The position numbers and the translations under genes were made by a program. Positions 57,483 through 64,000 of a stretch of 64,000 nucleotides of DNA are shown piece after piece; position 1 is the stretch's first letter; each line of letters starts with the position of its first letter. Below the pieces are notes generated by a model. It saw only the letters and a program-made list of their open reading frames with translations. It searched no databases and was not told the origin of the DNA. Source of the stretch: Rhodoplanes sp963712435 (lineage in GTDB: Bacteria; Pseudomonadota; Alphaproteobacteria; Rhizobiales; Xanthobacteraceae); contig CAVQIB010000013.1 in assembly GCA_963712435.1 (NCBI GenBank), forward strand, positions 1 through 64,000. The letters are read 5' to 3'.

Positions 57483-60400
57483 ATGCCCCGCAAGACCGAA
57501 CGCGCTCGCGATAGCAAGGCCAAGAAAGTCAACCCGGCCGAGCGGCCCGGCAGCCACGCGGCGCCGTTGGAGACGAACGCCGCAGCGGAAATCAAGGTCT
57601 CGCCGAGACTGCGAACCTCGATCCCCATCGTGGCGATCGGCGCCTCGGCCGGCGGGCTCGAGGCGCTGGAGCTGTTCTTCGAGGCGATGGGCCCCGAAAG
57701 CGGCGCCGCCTTCGTCATCATCCAGCATCTGTCGCCGGATTTCCCGTCCGTGATGGACGAACTGCTCGCGCGCCGGACCCGCATGCGAATCCGCGCCGCA
57801 AAGGGCGGACTCGCGGTTGAGCCGAACGTGGTCTACCTGCGGCCGGCGCAGCAGACGCTGATCATCCAGCAAGGTCTTCTGCTCCTGAAACAGGAGGACA
57901 AGAAGACTCATCTGAACTTCCCGATCGACGCCTTCCTGAAGTCGCTTGCGCGCGACCAGACCGACAAGGCGATCGCCGTCATCCTCTCCGGCACCGGCAC
58001 CGACGGAACCCTCGGGGCCGCGGCGATCCGCGACGCAGGCGGCCTTGTGCTCGCGCAGGACCCGGCGACGGCGCGGTTCGACAGCATGCCGCGATCGCTC
58101 ATCGAGCGGAATCTCGCGAGCGCTTCCGCGCCGCCCAAGCAATTGCCGCGTCTCGTCCAGCGCATTCTCAACGGCGACACGCTGCTCCTTGCCGACGAGC
58201 CGGTGGACGACGGCCGCTCTGTCGATCCCGAGCGTCAGATTCTGCAACTGCTGCAGCGGCGGTGCGGCACCGATTTCGGCTACTACAAGAAATCGACGGT
58301 CGGGCGTCGGATCCGCCGCCGCGCGGAGATGGCGCATATCGATGATCTTGCGACCTACGCCGCGAAGCTGGCGCGGGAGCCGGACGAGATCGATCTCCTG
58401 AGCAAGGATCTGTTGATCGGGGTCACGTCTTATTTCCGCGATCCCGAGGCCTTCGGCGTGCTTTCGGAAAAAGCGCTTCCCAAGATCATGGCGAACATGT
58501 CGGCGAAGCGCCAGGTGCGTGTTTGGGTGCCCGGCTGCGCGACGGGCGAGGAGGCCTATTCGATCGCGATCTCGCTGAAGGAATATGCGCGCAAGGAACG
58601 CATCGAGCTCAACGCCAAGGTGTTTGCGACCGACATCTACCGTCCCGCGCTCGAGCGGGCCGGCCGCGGCGTCTATGGCGAGGCGATCGCCGAATCGCTC
58701 GATCCGGAATTGCTGGACCGCTATTTCGACTTCAATGGCGGTCAATACCAGGTCAAGCCGCAGCTGAGGCGCTTCGTCGTCTTCAGCGCGCACAATTTGC
58801 TCAAGGATCCGCCCTTCACCCGGATGGACCTGGTCAGCTGCCGCAACCTGCTGATCTATTTCGACGAGGTCGCGCAGCGCATGGCGCTGATGCTGTTCCA
58901 TTTCGCGCTCGATCGGAATGGAATTCTGTTTCTCGGGCCAAGCGAGAGCGTGGGTGAGCTGAGCGACGAGTTCGGCGCGGTCGACCAGCACTGGCGCATT
59001 TTCCGCAAGCTGCGCGATGTGCGCCTGCGCAAATCGCTGCGATTGCTCCCGTCCGCCCCACTGCGCGACGAGCCGGCGCTGAACCCGGACCTGCCGTTTC
59101 CGTTGGCGCCCGGCCGCGCGGCCGGCCCAGCCAAAGGCGCGCCGCCGCGGCGCGGACTCGCCAAGGCCTATGACGCGATCCTCGATCGGTTCGCGCCGGC
59201 GGGGGTGCTCGTCGCGCGCGACGGCACGATCCTGCATGTGTTCGGCGACGCAAACAAATACCTGGAATTCAAGGGCGGGCGCTTCTCGCCGCTCATCACC
59301 AATGCCGCAGCCGAGGAGCTGCGCCACACCATCAGCACCGGGCTTGAGCGCATGCGCGGGCGCAACACGGCGCCGTTCGTTCGCCGCGTCAATTGCCGGC
59401 TGGGCCAGGAGGGCGAGAAGACGTTCAAGGTGACGGTGGAGCGGCTCGATACGTCCGACTGGCAGGACGAAGAGTATTGCATGGTCACCTTCGCCGAGAT
59501 CGCCGGGCCGAAGGAAGGCGCCAGCAAGAAGACCAAAGCGAGAATGGAGTCGATCGGCACGATCGAGCTTTACAAGGAGCGCATCCGCGATCTGGAGAAC
59601 GAGCTCCGCGTGACCGAGGAAAGCCTGCAGTCGACCATCGAGGAGATGGAGACGACCAACGAGGAACTGCAGGCGACCAACGAAGAGCTGATGTCGGCCA
59701 ATGAGGAGCTGCAATCGACGAACGAAGAGCTGAACTCGGTGAATGAAGAACTGCTCACGGTGAGCGCCGAGCATCAGCGCAAGATCGACGAGCTGGTGGA
59801 AGTCACGATGGACATGAACCACCTGCTCATGAGCACCGATATCGGCGTGATCTATCTCGATCACGACCTGCGGGTGCGGCGGCTCACCCCGGCCATCGCC
59901 AAGACGTTCAACCTGCTGGAGCAGGACATCGGCAGGCCGATCGAGCACATTACGGCGCGGTTCCATCATCCGGAACTGCTCGAAGGAATCAAGGCGGTGC
60001 TGGCGGGCGGACCCGCCTGGGAGCATGAAGTCGCCGCCGAGGATCGTTTCTTCCTCCTGCGCATCCTGCCCTATCAGCTCGCGGGCGAAACGGCGGGGGT
60101 GGTCCTCGCCCTCATCGACATCACCCAGCGCAAACATGCCGAGAACGCGCTGCGCGCGAGCGAAACCCGCCTGAGCACCATCGTCGAGACGGCGGTGGAC
60201 GCGATCGTCGTCATCAACGAGGATGGCGTCGTCCAATCGTTCAATCCGTCGGCCGAACGGATCTTCGGCTACCGCCGCGACGAGGTGATCGGCAAGAACC
60301 TTGGCATTCTGATGCCCGAGCCCGTGCAATCGGGTCACGACGCCTATATCACGTCCTATCTCGCGACCGGGGTGGGCAAGGTGATCAATACCGGCCGTGA

Positions 60401-61169
60401 GGTCGAGGGGCGACGCAAGGATGGGACCTTGGTCGCGCTCGATCTCGCGCTGACGGAATGGTCGGTCGAGGGGCGGCGCTACTTCACCGGCATCATGCGC
60501 GACATCACCGCGCGCAAGGAGCGCGAGCGCCATATCCGCCTCATCATGCGCGAGCTGTCGCACCGCACCAAGAACGTTCTCGCCGTCGTCCAGGCGATGG
60601 CGTGGCAGACGTCGCGCACCACCACCGACGCCGAGGAGTTCCAGGAACGGCTCTCGCAGCGCGTCGACGGCCTCGGCCGTTCGATCGACCTGCTGGTCAG
60701 GCGCGAGTGGGAGGGCGTGGATCTCGAAGACCTGATCCGCGATCAGTTGGAGCCGTTTCTCGACCATGCCGACGCCCGCCTGGAGCTGAGCGGGCCGTCG
60801 CTCATGCTCAAGCCGAATGGGGCGCAGGATCTCGGGCTCGTGCTGCACGAGCTTGCGACCAACGCCTCGAAATACGGGGCGCTGTCAGCGCCGAGCGGGC
60901 GCATCCGGGTCGACTGGAGCGTCATGATCGGGCCGAACGCGACAACGATTTTTCAGATGAGCTGGCGGGAGGAGGGCGGACCGCCCGTCGTGATGCCGAC
61001 CCGCACTGGCTTCGGCGCGACCGTGATCAAGGAAATGATGACAAAGACCCACAAAGGCAAGGTCAGTTCGGATTTCGCGACGGAAGGATTCGTGTGGCGG
61101 CTGGAGATGGAGGCGCAGCGAATCGTCCGCGCATTTCCGCGTCCGGATGAGGCGACGGCCCCGCAATGA
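57483..61169 (+). CDS. CheB-CheR-PAS-histidine kinase hybrid sensor
   Basis: A 1,228-residue protein. A CheB methylesterase domain comes first (Ser55 in VAIGASAGGLEALE, His in IIQHLSPDFPS, Asp in SGTGTDGTLGAAA). Next is a CheR methyltransferase domain (LLIGVTSYFRDPEAF, VWVPGCATGEEAYSIAISLK, LVSCRNLLIYFD). A long coiled coil follows (EEMETTNEELQATNEELMSA and continuing), then PAS domains (ETAVDAIVVINEDGVVQSFN) and a HisKA_2/HWE-type kinase (RELSHRTKNVLAVVQAMAWQ, LVLHELATNASKYGALS). There is no membrane segment. The CheB/CheR part may sense or modify methylation; no chemoreceptor genes are nearby. It overlaps the response regulator by four bases. Confidence 0.92.
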   Translation: MPRKTERARDSKAKKVNPAERPGSHAAPLETNAAAEIKVSPRLRTSIPIVAIGASAGGLEALELFFEAMGPESGAAFVIIQHLSPDFPSVMDELLARRTRMRIRAAKGGLAVEPNVVYLRPAQQTLIIQQGLLLLKQEDKKTHLNFPIDAFLKSLARDQTDKAIAVILSGTGTDGTLGAAAIRDAGGLVLAQDPATARFDSMPRSLIERNLASASAPPKQLPRLVQRILNGDTLLLADEPVDDGRSVDPERQILQLLQRRCGTDFGYYKKSTVGRRIRRRAEMAHIDDLATYAAKLAREPDEIDLLSKDLLIGVTSYFRDPEAFGVLSEKALPKIMANMSAKRQVRVWVPGCATGEEAYSIAISLKEYARKERIELNAKVFATDIYRPALERAGRGVYGEAIAESLDPELLDRYFDFNGGQYQVKPQLRRFVVFSAHNLLKDPPFTRMDLVSCRNLLIYFDEVAQRMALMLFHFALDRNGILFLGPSESVGELSDEFGAVDQHWRIFRKLRDVRLRKSLRLLPSAPLRDEPALNPDLPFPLAPGRAAGPAKGAPPRRGLAKAYDAILDRFAPAGVLVARDGTILHVFGDANKYLEFKGGRFSPLITNAAAEELRHTISTGLERMRGRNTAPFVRRVNCRLGQEGEKTFKVTVERLDTSDWQDEEYCMVTFAEIAGPKEGASKKTKARMESIGTIELYKERIRDLENELRVTEESLQSTIEEMETTNEELQATNEELMSANEELQSTNEELNSVNEELLTVSAEHQRKIDELVEVTMDMNHLLMSTDIGVIYLDHDLRVRRLTPAIAKTFNLLEQDIGRPIEHITARFHHPELLEGIKAVLAGGPAWEHEVAAEDRFFLLRILPYQLAGETAGVVLALIDITQRKHAENALRASETRLSTIVETAVDAIVVINEDGVVQSFNPSAERIFGYRRDEVIGKNLGILMPEPVQSGHDAYITSYLATGVGKVINTGREVEGRRKDGTLVALDLALTEWSVEGRRYFTGIMRDITARKERERHIRLIMRELSHRTKNVLAVVQAMAWQTSRTTTDAEEFQERLSQRVDGLGRSIDLLVRREWEGVDLEDLIRDQLEPFLDHADARLELSGPSLMLKPNGAQDLGLVLHELATNASKYGALSAPSGRIRVDWSVMIGPNATTIFQMSWREEGGPPVVMPTRTGFGATVIKEMMTKTHKGKVSSDFATEGFVWRLEMEAQRIVRAFPRPDEATAPQ

Positions 61170-61543
61170 CCGACAAACCGCTGTGCGGCCTGCGCATCCT
61201 CGTCGTCGAGGACAATGCGCTGCTCGCCATGACCGTCGATAGCATCCTGCAGAATGCCGGGGCCGACGTGGCGGGGCCGGTGGGGACGCTGAGCGAGGCC
61301 GAGCAGGTCGCCGCGGGCGAGACCTTGTCGGGCGCTCTGTTGGATATCAAACTGAACTCCGACGAGATCTGGTCGGTCGCCCGCATTCTCCTCGACCGCG
61401 GCGTGCCGTTCATCTTCTGCTCCGGGCATTTCGACCGCGACAGCATTCCGAGGGAGTGGTCGAGCTTTCCCATTCTCTCCAAGCCCGCTCGCGCGCGCCA
61501 GATCGTCGAGCGACTGGCGGGCGTGATCTGCGCGAAGAGCTGA
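61166..61543 (+). CDS. Single-domain response regulator
   Basis: A 125-residue receiver domain: acidic pocket VVEDNALLAM, phospho-acceptor Asp in SGALLDIKLNSDEI, Thr/Ser region PFIFCSGHFDRDSIP and Lys in FPILSKPARARQIVERL. There is no output domain. ATG 61166 overlaps the kinase stop, so it is almost surely that kinase's partner, as is common for HWE/HisKA_2 kinases in alphaproteobacteria. Confidence 0.93.
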   Translation: MTDKPLCGLRILVVEDNALLAMTVDSILQNAGADVAGPVGTLSEAEQVAAGETLSGALLDIKLNSDEIWSVARILLDRGVPFIFCSGHFDRDSIPREWSSFPILSKPARARQIVERLAGVICAKS

Positions 61544-61549
61544 ACCCGG

Positions 61550-62959
61550 TCAGCCGGCGCGATCTCGCCCGATCCAGTGCCGCTCGAGATTGGCGATCAG
61601 CGCCGGGCTGAGATGACAGAACGCCTGCTCGCGCGCATAGACGGCGGCATAAGCGCGAAACAGGTCGAAAGGCTCCTGCGCGACGCGGAACGCGCGCCGG
61701 TTGGCGGCGGCGCTGACGACGCCGGAGCTCGACAGTCCCTCCACCACACGATCGATCGCCCCGTCCATCGTCCCGGCATCGACGATCTCATCGCAGATCA
61801 GGCGCCCGTCCGGCTTTTCGCAGTCGATGCGCCGTTCGTACTGGATCGCCTGCCGCGCGATGCGGTCGCCGACAAAGCGCGGCAGCCGCAGATTGGCCAT
61901 GCCGGGAATGATGCCCTCCTTGCGCGCGGGCAAGGTCAGGAATGCGGATCGTTCGGCGATGATGTAATCCGCCACCAGCAGCAATTGGCAGTGGCCGCCG
62001 ATGGCGAAACCCTCGACGGCGGCGATCCACGGCTTTTCGAGCGTCTCGCCGCTCACATCGTCGGGCGGAATCTCCGGATCGGCCAGACCGCGATAAATCT
62101 TGTGCACGTAGCCGAGATCGCGCTCGATATACCAGAGAAAAGGAATTCTCCCGCGATAGAGATGGGTCAGATTGATGCCGGCGCCGAAGATGCGGCGGTC
62201 CCCGTCTCGCGCATGCTGAACCCGTCCGCCGCGCAGCACGACGACGCTGGTCGAACCATCGAGCAGCGCGAGGTCGACGCAGGTCGCCATGGCGGACAGC
62301 GTCGTCTCATCCTCCGCGTTCAGATGGCGCGGATTGCGCATCGTGACGACGCTGGCCTTGCCGTGTCGTGCGACCGACGCGCCGCCAAGGTCGACGCTGC
62401 CGTCGCGGGCGAGCCGGGGCGCGAGCTCTACGGCCTCGCGGAGCGGCAGCAGCATGGCATGGCAGAGATGGCGGCCGTGTCGCTCGGAGGCAAGCACGGC
62501 GGAGAGGAACAGGCCCTGGTCGATCTCCACCCCGTTCTTGTCGCGCAGCGGCAGCCGGCCTTCCGCCTCCACCTCTTGCGCGCTCGGCACGAGCCCGGGC
62601 GCCGCAAGCGCGGCCGCGGCCACAAGCTCATGGATTCGCAGGAAGCGCGATCGGCCCTCGGTCAAGCCGTCATAGAGCTCTCCGGCATGGGCGCCCAGAA
62701 ACGCCGTTCGCGCTCGCCGCGCCTGCGAGACGATCAACTCGGCCGCCGCGCGTTCGGCCGCGTTGCGTCGCGATTTGTCGGGAAGCCGCGCAAGCAGACC
62801 GGCCGAGCGATTCCAGAATTCCGCGAAGGCGGGGGAATCCGCGTCGAACGCCGCACTGACGTGCGGACGCGCGCGCGCCCACGCCGCGACCTCGTCCGAA
62901 TCGAGGCCCGCGGCGGGCAAGGGCTCGGCCGAGGGATCGCCAATTGCCGGCTTCGTCAT
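61550..62959 (-). CDS. DpgC-like (3,5-dihydroxyphenyl)acetyl-CoA 1,2-dioxygenase homologue
   Basis: About 469 residues. The N-terminal helical region (FWNRSAGLLARLPDKSRRNA, GVEIDQGLFLSAVLASERHG, HLCHAMLLPLREAVELAPRL) precedes a crotonase core (LNAEDETTLSAMATCVDLAL, RIFGAGINLTHLYRGRIPFL, EKPWIAAVEGFAIGGHCQLL, TLPARKEGIIPGMANLRLPR). This two-part layout is that of DpgC, a cofactor-free dioxygenase acting on dihydroxyphenylacetyl-CoA. No DpgA-type polyketide synthase or DpgB/D gene is in the window, so its role here may differ. ATG 62959 is the likely start. Confidence 0.72.
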   Translation of the reverse strand: MTKPAIGDPSAEPLPAAGLDSDEVAAWARARPHVSAAFDADSPAFAEFWNRSAGLLARLPDKSRRNAAERAAAELIVSQARRARTAFLGAHAGELYDGLTEGRSRFLRIHELVAAAALAAPGLVPSAQEVEAEGRLPLRDKNGVEIDQGLFLSAVLASERHGRHLCHAMLLPLREAVELAPRLARDGSVDLGGASVARHGKASVVTMRNPRHLNAEDETTLSAMATCVDLALLDGSTSVVVLRGGRVQHARDGDRRIFGAGINLTHLYRGRIPFLWYIERDLGYVHKIYRGLADPEIPPDDVSGETLEKPWIAAVEGFAIGGHCQLLLVADYIIAERSAFLTLPARKEGIIPGMANLRLPRFVGDRIARQAIQYERRIDCEKPDGRLICDEIVDAGTMDGAIDRVVEGLSSSGVVSAAANRRAFRVAQEPFDLFRAYAAVYAREQAFCHLSPALIANLERHWIGRDRAG

Positions 62960-63032
62960 GAGTCGTTTCAAACCGTCGGACCGCCAACCATACAGTCGAC
63001 AAGGTAGCGCGTGACGGCGCGCCGCGCCAGCG

Positions 63033-63963
63033 TCAGCGCACTGACGCCTGGACGTCGCGGTCCCGTTTTTCCGCACGCGACTCCGCCCTGACCGAGCGCG
63101 ACTGCAACACGCCGCTCCTGTGAGGAGCGCCGGATGCGCCCGACGAGCGCCGTGACTTGGATCGACCGAGCGGCTGCTCGATCGATTCAAGATAGGCGGC
63201 AAGCCCGCGCTCCATCCGCCGAACTCTGCGGTAGGGGACAAAATCCTTTTCGCGGTAGGGAAACTTGGCGCTGCCGACAAAGACGCGGATCCCGGTTTCG
63301 GTGACCACGATGTCATTCGGGGCGAGCGTCGGATCGTCCTGCAATGCCGCGATTCCGGTCTTCGCTTGGTCTCCGCACGTGCAGCCCTCCTTGAGGCTCG
63401 TGCGGTACGCAAACGCGGCCGGCAGCGAAGAGTACGGCTTTCCTTTTCTTGTCACCGCATTGTCGATCTCGTCGTCATCCTTGGCGAGACGATACGCTTC
63501 GGTCTCGGTTGCGGGGCACAGCGCGGCGCAGATCTTGCCGTCGTCGGCCGTGCTCGCGCTTGGCGTCGCCGGGAAATAGAAGCCGTCGCAGGTTCTGACG
63601 CAGTACAGGCCGCCGCTCGCGCGGGCGTTTCTTCGCCGCGACGATCTCATCGCTCGCTTCCTGCGTGCTTCCCTGCGCTTGGCGGAGTCCTCACGCCTGC
63701 TTGCGTCCCGGCGTTCGTTTGCGTCCTGACGCGTGCTGGTATCCGGCCGTTTCGGCCAGACCGTCAGTTTGGTGCGGGTCGTGGACGTCTGTGTGTCGTA
63801 GCCGCGCGGCAGCGATGGGGCCGGCGCCGCGCTCGGCCGACGTGCGGCGCTGATATTCTTCACGCCAGAAATCCATGACTTCATTCGCGCGCAGCGCCGC
63901 GACGCAGAGGACGACTGCGGTTGTCGCGGTACCCAAAGCAACAAGCACGCGGAAAGACAACAT
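63033..63963 (-). CDS. DUF2865 secreted protein (one frameshift)
   Basis: About 309 residues. A signal peptide or anchor begins at ATG 63963 (MLSFRVLVALGTATTAVVLC) in one frame; the DUF2865 domain lies in another (GGLYCVRTCDGFYFPATP, ICAALCPATETEAYRLAKDD, TSLKEGCTCG, VVTETGIRVFVGSAKFPYRE). One extra base between about 63,740 and 63,880 would join them. The domain carries pairs of Cys typical of the family, whose function is unknown. The C-terminal 60 residues are Arg/Ser-rich. A start at 63893 in the domain's frame is possible but would lack an export signal. Confidence 0.68.
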
Positions 63964-64000
63964 GCTCACACCGGCCGCAAGCAATGACAAAATCGCGGCC

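Noticed and set aside
57147..60848. Very long minus-strand frame opposite the hybrid kinase
   Set aside because: The plus strand has complete CheB, CheR, PAS and kinase motifs. The antisense frame is low complexity and lacks any domain.

Overview
The window is GC-rich chromosomal DNA from an alphaproteobacterium, most likely a member of Hyphomicrobiales near Bradyrhizobium/Xanthobacteraceae. The evidence is DUF3551, DUF2865 and DUF1194 secreted proteins, a Ku/LigD end-joining pair, RibB fused to a zinc-less RibA-like domain, a type A PutA, many Liv-type ABC transporters, and short intergenic palindromic repeats of the kind common in that group. No rRNA, tRNA, CRISPR array or intact insertion sequence was seen.

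Layout. 0-3 kb: small secreted proteins, a CBS protein and a trypsin-like protease. 3-9.1 kb: a divergent unit of a Liv-type ABC operon (livKHMGF, minus strand) and a nitrilase-superfamily amidase-like gene (plus strand). 9.2-16.7 kb: acyltransferase, Crp/Fnr regulator, SDR, pdxH, a lipoprotein, a DnaJ-like protein, fabI and a GNAT acetyltransferase. 16.8-21 kb: one long Pls/PosA-type non-ribosomal peptide synthetase. 21.4-28.9 kb: aroC-ribB, a DUF1194 protein, an RNA m5U methyltransferase, tlyA and dxs. 29-35.5 kb: ku-ligD, pirin, xseB and a CDF metal transporter. 52-64 kb: an ALDH7 dehydrogenase, putA, a CheB-CheR-PAS-histidine kinase with its response regulator, a DpgC-like dioxygenase and a DUF2865 protein.

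The most interesting segment is 35.8-52 kb. A two-gene molybdenum hydroxylase is followed by a 6-hydroxynicotinate reductase homologue, a UPF0280 protein, two tandem DUF1185 proteins, a complete Liv-type transporter with a fused LivH-LivM permease, a MarR regulator, a close enamidase homologue, and a biotin-less 5S/oxaloacetate-decarboxylase-alpha-like carboxyltransferase. Hydroxylase, reductase and enamidase are the first three steps of the reductive nicotinate pathway known from the anaerobe Eubacterium barkeri. I infer that this locus imports and reductively opens a pyridine carboxylate ring in a proteobacterium. A 14-bp palindrome before the hydroxylase operon recurs, with two changes, between enamidase and the carboxyltransferase. 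It is a candidate operator for the MarR protein.

Reading frames are broken by many single-base indels, nearly all insertions, packed into three stretches (about 3.05-9.35, 17.0-20.5 and 39.2-43.2 kb), with only isolated breaks elsewhere. The broken genes keep full length and intact motifs once the extra bases are skipped, so I treat them as probably functional genes with consensus errors. They are given as single features across the breaks.
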